A DNA stretch of 64,000 nt. Origin: Pomacea canaliculata. Its lineage: Eukaryota; Mollusca; Gastropoda; Architaenioglossa; Ampullariidae. The notes under the pieces were generated by a model. That model had not been told where the DNA came from. It searched no databases and was given only the letters and a program-made list of their open reading frames with translations. How positions within the stretch are numbered: the stretch's first letter is position 1; each line of letters opens with the position of its first letter. Below are positions 1 through 13,200 of the stretch, in pieces. Position numbers and translations under genes: made by a program. The DNA lies in assembly GCF_003073045.1 (NCBI RefSeq), contig NC_037597.1, forward strand, positions 5,452,717 to 5,516,716. The letters run 5' to 3'.

Positions 1-3000
1 AGCTTACGAAAGAACAGATGATTCTGAGGCCGAGCTGTCGTGCCTGCACCTTTGCTGACGGCATATTCCTTACACAAGAGCTCAGCCTTCTCATACACTA
101 TAAAATCAAAGGAAATAACTTTATTGTTTACATACAGACAGCTCATTAGCAATTTTTGGGTCCATCCGTCTTTTTAAAAAAGTTTTTTTATAAACGTCCA
201 ATACTGTCGAGTCCTAATATTAGCTATACTCTAGTTATACCACCATCAACAGTCATAACTTTACATCCTTCAAAGCCAAGTGTGGCTTGTTAAATCCTCA
301 AAGGGAAAAAAGTATACAGCAATAGTGCTGCTAGCCAAATGTATATTTGAAAAAAAAACATTCTGTGGCTTCAAAGATGCTAGCACATTACTCGTAATTT
401 GTACACAGATCAGCTTTTCAACATTCTCTGCCTGCAGATCAAGTCGCATCTAAATCTGCAAATAAATGTTACTTATGAAAATAACAAAAGCAACAGAATT
501 TTAGAAAATGGATTGATGTGCATCGACCTCTTATTTGTACTGTCTCTGAACTATGTGTATATGTGTGTGTATCATCATGTAAATGTTTATGCATCAAGCT
601 TAATACTGCCAATCAACTGCTACACAAGCTGTTGCTAAGGTAAAGGTAGAAGAGTGTCAAGAGGGTGTAGGGGTAGTTAATGTCCATGGTTCACCATCTA
701 AAACATGTGGAAAGTAGACCATCCCTCTCGTTCTGCTGCCTTTATATCTTGACATAAACCCATACCTGCTATGCAGCTGCTGGGTGGGCATGGATAGTGT
801 TCCCACCATAGGCCCAATCAAGCCTCCAACCAGTGACCTGATAAATTTGAGCATGCTAACCACCAGGCTTTGGTGGCTCCCACACAGTTGTAGGGGAAGT
901 GGATAGCTGAGCAGTTAAAGTGCTGGTGTCCAGACTGAGAGGCCTGTTGGTTTGATAACCAAATAGCGCAGCATACCACCCAGTCAACCTAGCTGGTTGA
1001 AATGGTTACCTATCTCCATAGCTTGGGGAAGGTATAATAACATAGGAGAGGAGATGTAAAGTTGGATCCAAGAAAAGTGAGGTCAACACTTCAATCCCCA
1101 ACGACCTAAAAAGGTCAGGTGACAACCTTCTACCTAAACCTTATACTGCTGCATGACATAATCAAATTATCAAAAAAAATATCTGTAATCAGGTGAAAGA
1201 AAAGACAGTGCTTACTTTTAACACCCTCCTGCAAGCCACGGATGGCCTCACCACATTTGTCTTGTGCCAACAATGTCTCACCATTGTAGCTATGTGCCTA
1301 AATACATTCATATAGATGAACCATAGATCAAACAACGATAAGCACAAAACTAATTTTCTTATCACTTTCTCTTCCCTTTCCCAGAAATATATTATTAAAA
1401 ACATTATTATTCTCTTAGCCTTACTGGGCACATGCTGTTATATCCTCTCTATTTTTGTCATCCAATCTTCTTTTGTTGCCCTTTCCACCTCCCAGTATTG
1501 TTTCTCATGGTACTATTTTTGCAAGTTTTAATGATCTTCAAGTGTACCAGTACCACTTTAATTTGCACCTGTTTTCACTTTGGCTAGACAGAGTTCAGTC
1601 CTATGCCTGTTTCATGCTTTGTTACTGTCATTTGTTCTCATCAAGCAAACATAAATCTTAGTTTTCTGAGTTTAAGTGCTGTTTGTGCTACGTTAAAGAG
1701 CACTTCTGGATTAAAGCCTTCATCTGTAACAAACTGATCTCAAACACTTGAACCTGTCGACTACATGTACCTAAAAATAACAAGTACATCTATGCCAATC
1801 CTCATATGTTTGACTTTGTAATATAAAAAAAAATAGTCACAGAAACTGTCATCTTGTTTGCACAGAGATACACAGAAACTGCATATACATTTCTTACTAA
1901 AAGTGTGCACACTACAGCACTAAGATTTAGCAAATGGTGCCATTTCAATGCAAAATGAACAAATACACAGAAAAAATAATTTAAGACTCACACAAGCAAG
2001 ATACAAGCTGGACTTGAGCTGAAAATACTTTCGCCACTTGCCAACCACTTTTTCATCCAGGCTTGAAAGAGCAGTGTCTGTAATGACATCAAAGTGCAAT
2101 ACTAAACTGACTGAAGCCTTTGTTAGTTCTCTCACTCTCTATTGCTTTTCTCGACTTATCATAAATTTTGTTTAAAAATATCAGCAAGAACCTGCAGGCC
2201 CATACATGCCACTGAACATCACAGTGGTTGTCTGTTCTAGTCAAAGATGGCAGTGCCATAATGACTATAGAGTTATCTTCTAGAAATCCTATACCTTCAG
2301 GCACAAAAATTAAAAAAAAGTATGAAAGACTATGGAATAACTTCTAAACTTTGTATAAACAATACTGCTATTATCATTGATCATATCACACACTTCTGCA
2401 TCAATATGACTCATTATTTGCTGAGAGTCATATTATTAGATTAAAGGATTCTTAACTGACTAGTGGTCAGATGATCATGTACGCCTGTCTAAGAAGACTA
2501 TTATACTGTATTTGGCCATTTAGAAACTGTAACATCGCTTAGGATAGTATTCCTTCTCTTTTATACAGTCATCATTTCACTGATGACAAGATTTTTGTAA
2601 TGATGGATCATCTCTAGTGTAATTATTATTAGCAATTTAAAGAAAGCATTTGAATTGTGAGGGCAGCAGACAAATGTGTGGTTATTGACATGTTTTGAAC
2701 TTCCATTGTAACCATGTGGTCTGGTAAAAAGACAGATGTCTACATAATGCTGTGTATGTCATATAACCTTCAACATCATCCTTCAATATAAACAAGTGGC
2801 ACATCATGCCAAGCATTGGCACAATTTTTATTTCAACATCATATTTATTATACTGCAATGCTTCCACATAAGATATGACCTTTTCCTAACCTGCATCGGT
2901 GTAAATCTGTGATGTCTCATAAGCAAGGGCAGCAACAAGTCCACTGGCATGCTTCAGCTCAACTGCTCTAGCCAAAGTGACTTTGAAAAGGAAAAAAACA

Positions 3001-6000
3001 TATGATCTCATTAAATTAACCCAATAGCACGGAGATCAATGAAAAACAGAGAGGTATAAGTTGCAATCTTGTTTGCTTTCTCAAAGAGCTTTTTTATGTT
3101 TGAATCTCAAGGAAGTTTGATGCTTACACCCACGATAAGCAATTATTTTGGTAACACAGTGCCAGCAATAGGTGGGCCTAATCGGCTTCATTGTAGTGGA
3201 CAATAATGCAGACAAAACTGGACTACCAACAAATGCTTATCAGTCTGTTTCCTCCCATTCATTATTTTCTGTATAAAGTTACTTTAAGATGTTGGCAATG
3301 TATTTGCACACATTTAAAAAAAATACATTTAAAAACAAAATCAAGATCTGAAAAACACCCAACATTTTAAAAAGGAAACATGAAATTAAAATGGTTTCTA
3401 ATGTATACAATTTCATGTCAGTAATATTAACTTTATAAAGAACAATAGAAATGACAATTTCTAAATAGTGCAAGTGTCTGCTATAAACCAACAGCTCTTT
3501 ATTCCAATTCAAAAATCTATCAACAAAACTAAGGACGGAACTGCAGTATTCTAAATATCAGTTCTCTATAACCCTATAAAGATTCACTAAAAGAGCACAA
3601 ACTGTTGGTTGTGTCGGGTTGGGGAGGGAGTTGTAACAGAGATGACGTTTATATAGCAACATGCATCTTTAAACAATTTTTGGGTCATAACTAAGAGGTG
3701 GTCATTATTAGGAAGGTTTAATAAGGAGGTATTACTGTAATACTTTATTAAAAATGTCTAATACCTTCCTGAGCTTCTGCAGTGCACTGCTTGATGTAAG
3801 CATCTAGCACTCGTGTGTCTGTGTCTGTGCCACTCTCAAAAGAATCGAATCAATTTTGGCACTAAAGTCTCCTGTAAAAATGTCAACAAATACCCGAAAA
3901 TAACAACATAACCTTGAGGTACTCTACTAACACTATTGTGGATCAGGTTTCTCAACACAATATATTTCACCAAATTTGTGTGTGTGTGTGTCTTAAAACT
4001 GTTTGAAAATGGGCAAGAAAAAAATTTCATTGTCTGCTTAGTCCTGACTATTACAGTGACCTAGAATAAAGTCAAAACTATCTAGGCACAAAGACGTTTT
4101 TTGATCTCTAATCAAAAACGTTTTCAAAAGCAAAATGTAAAAAATAAATGGCACAAAACACTGCACTTACTTTCACAAACTTAAAAATTCCTGCTGCTGT
4201 TCGAAGACACCTGTGAACTGCCTTTGCTTCTTCCATGTCAGGCCTAAAGGTTTATATAACCTTAACTATCAGCAAATATTATGACTGTAGCAACAGAGCT
4301 ATACTTTCCCATATCATATCTGCAGATTATTAGCATGCTATATAGCAAACACATAATTCCCATAATCTGTCAACATTCCCAGTATTTATAATAACTGAAA
4401 AGTAAAAAATCAAACACGAGCAGCAGGACCTGTAAAAAATCTAAGCAACCTTTTAATTGTGCAAAAATAGTCTTATAATATATGATAATAATTCTAAATG
4501 TGGTCTCTTATATCAGGTCCTCTCATATATTGTAAAATATCACATCTACTGAGTTTGAAATGTATTTAAAAATAAAACTTTACAAGACAACAAAAATGTC
4601 TAAAACAATTGAAAATTAAATAACAAGTTAAATCCTTACTCATCCTTTGCAGCCAGCTTTGCCGCATGTTTTGTATACCACAGTGCAACATTGATTGCCA
4701 TGGAAACATGTTCAAACACAGCATCCCGTGCCTCCCTGTCCATCAAAACAATTATATTTCTTCAACAGACATACTTGTAAAAAGATAATGATGCAATAAA
4801 TAATATCATTTTCTAATTCATTTCCATCTGACTTTTTAGGAGTATTTAAATAAAACTAATCTTAAAATTAGACAATAATTTAATTGGATAGCAGTGTTTG
4901 AAACTGAATTGTTTGAAACTGAAGTGTGTATCCTCTGGAAGGATTTATTTTGAACAAAAAAAGCTACAAGATTGTTTATTCTTGCTGTTTTTTGATTTGA
5001 AGTAGCTTTTGGCGATTCTTAAAAAAATATTCACTGATTGAGAGCAGTTAGAAGTGTGACTTATTTGAGGAAATTCTTGGGTGTTGTGGATGAAGGGGGA
5101 TCGTGGAGAAGGGTCACACATAGATCTGGCCTTTGTTGGTTGAGACGGATGACTGACAGCTGTTTATATGAATCAAATTTATTTCATTATGTTGTTAGAG
5201 TTATATAGTACAATCTCTCTAAAATAGAGGAGCTGAGCTGGTTGAGCAGAGTAGAGTGGGGAGGGGAGCGATGTGCCATTAATGAACTACATCCAATGAT
5301 AACAGGCAAATGGATATTTACTTTTATTATATTAGGGAAATGAAACTAAATTTGAAGCTCTGTCTAATTTGGATGTTGCATATTATTTGAAACTGAATGC
5401 TTATTGCTGGCCCTCTGATATCATATTTGTTCCTCAAATAATAAATAATGTTTCACATTTCAATTTGTTTGAAATTACCAAAATATTCTTACACAGCATT
5501 ATTCCCGAGCAGTGTGTTTGTCCACCTGAATGCCAACACTTTCCGTAGCTTATTTTCTGGCTCCTTTGAATCAATCTCCATGTACAGACCTTGAAGAAGA
5601 GAAAAGTATTCATTTGCTGTTTTTTCCATGGTTTCCACTGTGTGGTTAGGGTCAGTCAGGTGTTCAAGAAGCTTATTCCGATTTGTTCGCAAATCACTGT
5701 GACAGAAATTCATCAAGTTTTTCCTGTCAACAATTATCTTGAACACCACAGCAAGAAATTTCTTCATAACATAAATATTACCTTTTATAACTGTACGTCA
5801 TGATCTCATATGATCTTTATATATATTCAGGCTCATTAAGGGCAGTATTTTGTTAAATCAAATTTAAACATAATATTGTTATAAATATTATTTATTTATA
5901 TAAACATTACATATATATATATACGAGCGTATGACTGGTATTTCCGTATACGATAATGTTATTAAAAACAGGATACTAGTGGCAGACGACAATTAACTTG

Positions 6001-6159
6001 TTTGTAATTTTTAGTCAAATAAAATTTAACAAAAGTTCACGAAGCATAAAACGTGTACCTGAATATCTTCCTTGTGACATCATTAGTAGACACGCCATGT
6101 AACTCAAATGTTACAGGCGTAGTCGCTTTCAACGGATTCCGGTGGAACCAATACGCCAT
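1..6159 (-). CDS. BROX: BRO1 domain-containing protein BROX, 3' end cut by the window
   Basis: BROX is a single-BRO1-domain protein that binds ESCRT-III (CHMP) tails and acts at membranes, including repair of the nuclear envelope; family members end in a CAAX farnesylation box. Nine exons read cleanly: 6059-6159, 5493-5696, 4640-4735, 4171-4243, 3765-3834, 2891-2980, 1992-2077, 1216-1297 and 1-97. The start at 6159 gives [20 protein letters not shown], matching the family N-terminus. Further matches are [76 protein letters not shown] and, in the last visible exon, [16 protein letters not shown] followed by HLFFRKL. Splice phases close at every junction and all introns are GT-AG. Only the C-terminal part with the expected CAAX box lies outside the window. 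Identity is recalled from the human protein and is secure. Confidence 0.95.
880..1130 (+). repeat. tRNA-derived SINE copy, leucine/serine-like head, in a BROX intron
   Basis: The segment has a pol III internal promoter layout: an A-box-like TAGCTGAGCAGTTAAAG near 913 and a B-box-like GGTTTGATAACC near 949, followed by an unrelated tail. It resembles a tRNA with a long variable arm. It differs from the other SINE heads in the window. The element boundaries are approximate. Confidence 0.5.
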
Positions 6160-6190
6160 TGTATTTGTTTAGAAGCAAATGAACACTAAG

Positions 6191-6243
6191 GGACGTCACC
6201 CTCACTTACTCAAGGTCCCATGATCATGACGTCAAGCGGAAGT
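6191..6243. promoter_or_regulatory. BROX upstream CRE and ETS-type sites
   Basis: A perfect palindromic CRE, TGACGTCA, lies at 6227-6234, 68 bp upstream of the BROX start codon, directly followed by an ETS-type core GCGGAAGT at 6236-6243. A CRE half-site, GACGTCAC, is at 6192-6199. CRE plus ETS near the start codon is typical of TATA-less housekeeping promoters. Factor identity is inference. Confidence 0.5.
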
Positions 6244-8564
6244 TGTAACCAGGGAACACACACACCGTCGATGTGTAATGCAAGTTCGTGAACACACACA
6301 CAATCCTAATTTGTTTCTTATACTTTTTGTTATGTATCTTATTTAAAAAAATATTATTTAGAAATTGCTTGCTTTGAAAGTTATATCTAAAAACACAAAG
6401 CAGTCAGCCCTTCCAATCCCCACCCAACCTCTCGAAATCCTTAAATCGAAGTCGTGAATCCATGAGTTCGTGATGAATCATTTTGTAATAATCCCCGGTA
6501 CACAGACTTAGACATTGACCATATATACACGTCCGTGCTCAGACCGCGCATTCAGCGCTAGGGCGTATTTCTGCCATGACTATAGTATAGAAGTCTGAGG
6601 CCTTGTAACTAGCGGCAATATTTCCTTGCATGCAATTTCGAGAAAATATCCTGATACGAATCCACGTACATTATTTAGTTGTCTCAACACACACACACAC
6701 AAAAATGCTAGTCGATCTCGTGTTATAAAATTTCCCACTGACGAAAGTTTCACTTAAACCTAAATTCATGACTATAATCCCTTAAACACATATATAGCTC
6801 GCGTCAGGATGAGCCCATATATTTGTGATGTCTTTGTTATCGTCGCGTTTTCTTTGCCCATGTTTCACTGATTAGATCAGTTTAAAATTAAAACGAGTTT
6901 CTCAATCTGTTTCCAGCAATGAGCAGTACTTTCACTCGATTTGTTGCTTGTGGAACCCCCCACCCACCCACACACACACAGACTATAGCTGACTATATAT
7001 CACATATAGTACATGGACAATATGGATAAACATCAAAGTAAAGAACTGTTTTTTTTTTATTCAGTAAAATTCACGTTCGCATTGTACAAAACCATATTCA
7101 ATGATTTCTTTTTTAAAGTACAGATCAAAGTTAGCTTATAGGATGATAAATGCATGTAGTGTAAACATTTAATTGAATGCATATGGCACTTAATCATTTT
7201 GTATGCAGGTAGCAGCTATTATTTATAACAATTAATGTTTTTCATAGACTGCTTTTCCTTATTAAAATTGACTATGGTTTGTTTAGAATATGCAAACTCG
7301 ATCTCTTCATTGTTATATTTGATTGTAAAATTTCAAAAAATAGATATGCATAAATAAATAGAAAAATTTTAATGTAAGAAATATATGAAACTTTGGCAGA
7401 AGTTTACTAATAAATGCAAGTCAAGGTACAATTTAACTATTCGTAAATCTATTTCAAATTGAGACGTTAGTAAAATCGCTAACGCGTTAGAAACCAAAAC
7501 TAATTAAAAAGCAGTTCATAAGTAACATGGTTGCAAAATGTATAATATGACGTTTGCAGCATTTATAATAGTACATGACATGATAATGTGAGCTGACTAT
7601 ACAGGCATGCATTTGTTCTTATTTGCATATTACATAGAAAAGGGATAAATAAAATACGACTTTAATTAGTCAAAAAATAGAATGCCAGTGGTAGAAGGCA
7701 GAATGTGAATTTTGTTTATGAAATTGGAGGCCACTTTCAGGTCAATTTGCCACTTTTGCCACCATAATCATAGTTGACCATAGCCTGAGTTGATGCAGCT
7801 ACATATAACAGAAGCCAATCAGCAAGTCAATTTAATCATTATAGAGTGAAATCAGCATTATTAGATTACATCAAAGATTGTAAAACACAAAGATTTGCTC
7901 ATGATGCAATTCCTGCAGAATTTTTGTGTAACGCAGATTGCACACCAAACAGCAAATGTGATGGCCTGTGCAAAAGGAGGCAACCATGCATCAGACTGTA
8001 AATGTTCTATGCGAATGACATTTGCAGTATTTACCATTTTGCTTTTTATCTAGGAATCTATAAGCTTTTTTTGTGTGTTGGGATAGTATTAAATTGGCTT
8101 TTTTTTATTTATGATTTTTACAAAAGATTACCCCAAATATATTAATCATAGTTTGTTAATTTATTCTGTCCCCACCCATCTTACATTGTTTATTTACCTA
8201 TATTAGACCTGGTAAGAATTAAGAATTTCAATTGACAAATGATGTAAGCATTGCAAAAGAAACACTATAAGATTTAATATACCATCAGCATAAATAATGC
8301 ACAATAACGAAGTGGATTTATAAAGCACACACATTTATTATTATAATAAATGTATAAATTAAGAAACGTTTACTTATGGAGAGCTTTACCTCACCAACAT
8401 AGGTGGGCTTGAGGTGTTTACACGAAGTTGTACAAGCACACACTTAAGTGTAATTATCAATAGGATCAAACAAATCACGCAAATTTATTAAACATCATTC
8501 AGATCTTAACTACTCACTCAGTCCTTCTCTCAGACATAAAAACTCAGGGTGGAGGAAAGCAAAG

Positions 8565-8715
8565 ACCCGGAGAAAACCACTGATGTCAGGTGTCAGGTGT
8601 CACATTCTGTGAGGTATGTCAGAGACAAAATATGAACCCACAACACCTGATTCCCGGTGACAGGTGCTTTAGCCATTGTGCCATCAAATTAACAACCCTG
8701 TCAAGGCACTTGTGA
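8565..8715 (-). repeat. tRNA-derived SINE copy
   Basis: Read on the minus strand, the head is GATGGCACAATGGCTAAAGC (A box) followed by CACCTGTCACC and GTGGGTTCATATTTTGTCTC (B box). This is the same layout as the copies at 16.65 kb and 48.9 kb. The tail on the plus strand includes a CCCGGAGAAAACCAC stretch and a doubled GTCAGGT motif near 8585. The boundaries are approximate. Confidence 0.55.
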
Positions 8716-10213
8716 ATAAACACAAGCACACACCCACAGCATTTTCAATTTTGCCTAAAAAAAATTTAAAATTATGAAATAATATCAAAAACACAAAATC
8801 AAAAGTACACAACCCTAAGACCACTATTTACTACTTCGCTGCATAGAAAAATTGTCATCTTGGAAATGCATTTGAAATTCTGCAAAGAGTTTCCTGGACA
8901 AGCACATCTGGAATCTCGCTGCAATGCTCACTGCCTTGTCAAGGTATCAGCATCACCTTTTTTGCACCTAACAACACAGTCTCCACTTGGAAGTTAAAAT
9001 TTCTAGACGAGAGCATCATGCTGCTCTTTTTGTGTTTTACAATTTTTTTTCTCTCTCTCACATACACACAGTATGAATGAGAACAGATTGACACATGGTC
9101 AACCAATAACGATAATAATGAAGCTCAAGTCTGAAAAAAGCTACCAAAGGTGCAAAGAAATCTTTTTTTTTTTAAATCAAGGTTGAGATAAAGGATACTA
9201 TGATTATGATCTGTTATACTAATGGTTGAATAGAGCATAGATGTAGTGGTCAAATCATCAAATGGTCAACTTAACCATTGAACTTTCAGAATACACATAA
9301 GAAAAAGCTTGCTATGGCTTTATTTATATGACTATACAAAAATCAAATTGTAAAATCTTTCTAGGTGTGTCTCACTGTGTGTGCGTCTATCACATCAGCA
9401 CAAAAAACTTGACTGCCTCACCTGACAGGAAAAAACCATGACTGTGCAAAATGAGGGGCTAAGAGCAAAGTAAATCCTGTGGAATTGCACACTTATTAAG
9501 CTGGATAATCAGAGAATGTGACAATTACTAATCATCCATCTTTATCCTCCTAATGACAAATACTCTACTACAAGAATTACAACATTTGATGTTCATGATA
9601 ATCATGAAAAGAAGAGTTACATTTTTTTCACAGTATGAAAGACACGGTTAAACCAGTGTGATTCAAATTAGTTATTTTGTTCATTTAATATGCATATGTG
9701 TTGGCTGTTTTTATCCATTGATTAAAAAACTTTACATTTGTCAAAGTGGAAGTGTTGTGTGCAAAACATATTTGGCACATGTATATACCCCCATGGCATG
9801 CTGCAACAAGCAAAGATGCTACAAAAACATAAATATATTTGCAATCACATGTCAAAAATGTAAATAACTGTGTGAAATGGTTTTACAATTCCTGCTGCAT
9901 ATAGCACACTATTAACACTGGTTTAAGAGCATGCCCTTTTGTCCAAGCTTGAGAAATGACATTAAGATTTCTAAAACTTGGTATGCAAAATCTTTACAAA
10001 AGCCATGCATGTTTTTTTTATTTATATGAAAACAAAGTGGTCTATTGGCATCATCACTATGAAGAGATGACACACCAGTCTACAGCATAAAAATCAACCC
10101 AAGCAAGATCTATTTGCATCAGCATCACAAATCTCTAATTCTTTAAGAAATTTACTGTCAACATCACTTTGCTCTGGTCTTGCCACTTAACCACACTGTC
10201 CATGGGCAGCAAC

Positions 10214-13200
10214 TCAGTGCATGTGTGGTGAGTGCTGATGCAGCTGTGCAACAAAGTCTCGTGCAGTAGTCAGTGACTGTCCAGGATCAAGATGAACTAC
10301 AATAAAACCATGTGTGCCCCAGGGAGGCAAAGCCACCCCCATGCGAACAACTCGCTCATTGAAAGAGCGAGTCATGGGGGGAGTCGAGGTCCAGCTACTG
10401 AAGCAACAAGTGCACTGCAACAAAGCCAGATTCTGCCCATATTTCTTTTCAAATTCTCACTAACTTTTAACCTATTTTTTTTTAATGAATTTTGTATTTT
10501 TCACTTTATTCATAATCAAGTTTTATATTAGTTACATTCTTACTCTCACCTCCAACTATTATGTATATCCTGAATTATGTTTCCCAGACCATCATAAACT
10601 TTTGTGTTACAAGAGAGATGGATGCACACTTTAGATTAATTTAAAGACATCTCCTTAATTTAAAATCTTATTTTCACCACCTGTGAGTAATCTTTTCACA
10701 AATAAGTAGAATATTAAAATAATATGGCTTCAATAAACTTGTACTGAACTTTGAACTTCTGAGTAGCCACTAATTGTATAATAAAAGCTCTCTGCGAATA
10801 AAAATAATAACTTACAGCACTCCAACAGCAAGGCCGCCGTCGTGCTGTGATTTTGGTCTGCGCAGATGTGCCCACATTGACCTCAAGCTCAGCACTGTAG
10901 AAACACGATAGTGGTATGTTGCGGAAGATGATGGCATTGCGTTTTGATACCTCAAGCTTGTAGCCACCCTTCTTTTGGGGGTCTCCATATGGTTCAAGAC
11001 TTGCATCTATTATAAAACAAAAATATGAAAAATTAAAAACATGCTATTTAAGCACATGTAGATGAAGAAATGAATGCAGTCTTATAAGCTTTCTGTCATT
11101 AGAAAGTCAGTTGTTAGTGTGAGGGTTGTGCCTATCTCTCCTTTGGCAGCTTACCTCCCCCTGCCCTATATATATATATGTATAAATATACCCCTTGAAA
11201 AGCTGGGTCATATGGAGAAAGTATGCAGCGCCTCATTGACTAGTGTATAGGTCTTTGGTCTCAGATGCAAGTGCCCAAACTTCTTGGCTAGCCACTTCCT
11301 ATGAATATGCAAACTACAGTGACTAACTCAATAGTTAAATACAATTAAAAAAGTCCATAATTGTCTTGACCGAGGGGGATCAGCAAAATCCAAGAGAATT
11401 GTCCAAGGTGGGTAAAGTGTCTGAAATTATAATTAAGGTTATCAAGCCAAGATATTACTGTTACACTCATATACCTGCATGATATATGTTCATGCACTTG
11501 TACCTATTCTTCAAAGTAATTGACAGATTTAATGTGACATGTGCACTAAGTATTAGATTTTATAGGTGCTACATGTGTTTGCTGAATAAGATCAATATTA
11601 AATATAGTGAAAGTTCTTGGGGACTAAATCCTGTGTATATATTATTACAAGTGAAAGATTTTTTTAAAAATCGAACTAGCCTGAGCTGAAGTCTCTATAA
11701 CCATGAAAAGATGCCAATCAGAATATGCCTGTGACTCAGCGTTAATGTAAAAACAAATATCTTTCGGAGAAAATACTCTGTTGACAAGCACAACAGTTCA
11801 CACAAGGATCGGAATAGCGTACAGTTCAAATTCAAACCTGAATAAATCTCAGCTGACAGCAGAAGAACACGGTTGTTTGTCAGACACAGCCGCCCTTTCC
11901 CATATGGCTGTCTCACGGTTTTCTCCCCTGTCTCATCTTTGAACTCGACGTGCATGTAGTGCAGCCAGCATCCGCCTAGGAGCAGCATTTCCCCGTCTTC
12001 AAGCATCCCTGACACATCAAGAAAAGCATCTTCATAGACCACCCTTCATTTATATATAAATAATTCTGTTATAATTATGAACGGAATATCTACATCTCGT
12101 GTCTCTGCGACACAGTTGTGTTGTATTTTAAGAAACTAATAATTATTAACATTCATCGCTTCAACCACCAGCATAAACATTTAATTCAGCAGCACAAACG
12201 ATTCAACAGTTTCAAATTGATGCTATTATCATTATTATACAAATCTTGCCCAAATGGCCGATAACTCGGACAAAACTCTTTCAGCAAGAGTTGTCGTACC
12301 TTGCAGCAACTGCTCGTAAGAGAATGTTTCTCCAGCTTTGCGGTAGATGTCCATAACATCTTGTTTCAGCAGTGTGCCTTCATCCAGAATGCGAGAATTG
12401 AGCCTGTAGAACTCTCTCTGCATCTTATATGCGGTTTCTAAGGCTGCTCGCGAAGGTGGGTCTAGGTCATGGCGCTTGAACTCGTCGTCGTCGTCGCCGT
12501 TGCGGATGGCGGTCTTGTCCTTCACCTCGCCGACCTGCGTCAGGACGTATGTTGGAGCGTTCACTGCATTCGACGTGGATTTCGGTTGTTCGGCTGCAGG
12601 ATTGATGGTGGTTTTGAGACCTGAAGACATTGTCGTCGTTGTTGTTGAAGCCGAAGACGGTTTTACCGATGATGACGTGCTGCTGGTGGGCGCAGCAGAC
12701 ATTGACAGAAGCTGCACCTAGAGAACAGATCATGTAATATTTAATGATACTTCGTGTTGTATGTATATGCTTCTTTATTAAAGGCTGTTTGTGGTTAGAC
12801 TTTCTGAAAATGTTCAGAATTCTTTTTCTTCCTTTCATTCTAGCATGATATATTTATTTGTATAATTTCATAATGGGTTACGGACTTGCGTAGGCCTGTA
12901 TACAATTTTTTTAATTAATGCAAAATAGTTCAGTTGCGTTAGAAACAGATAAGAATGCTCATTCATTTTTCACGAAAACAAATGTGAGCTACGTAGGCTA
13001 ATAAAAAAGCTCTTTCTTTTTCTCCCTTCCCTTTATACCACCAAGTACACCACCACCACCGCTACCGCCACTGCCACCATATACATATATATGTACGAAA
13101 AGATTGGATTTTTTTAGGAAGGAGTGTGGTGTTCAGTGGGAGAATTTTTTTTAAATGGATCATGAATGCAAATTCTCATGTCCTGTTGTTTGATTTGCGT

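Larger units (their letters stand above)
6160..10213. other. Intergenic: BROX 5' flank to the 3' flank of the next minus gene
   Basis: About 4 kb of AT-rich sequence with no convincing exon. It holds the BROX promoter, short CA runs near 6683 and 6970, and a SINE near 8.6 kb. The right end, nearest 10214, is probably the 3' UTR of the next minus-strand gene. Small open frames here have no domain-like content. Confidence 0.6.

Noticed and set aside
12009-12042. Extension of exon 3 of the unrecognised gene upstream to 12042 (VVYEDAFLDVS)
   Set aside because: The phase from exon 2 closes only at the acceptor GATGTGTCAG before 12008; the upstream sequence has no usable acceptor.
12467-12838. Open frames overlapping exon 2 of the unrecognised gene in other frames
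   Set aside because: They are shadows of the phase-consistent coding frame; the low-complexity ACG/GTC repeats keep several frames open.
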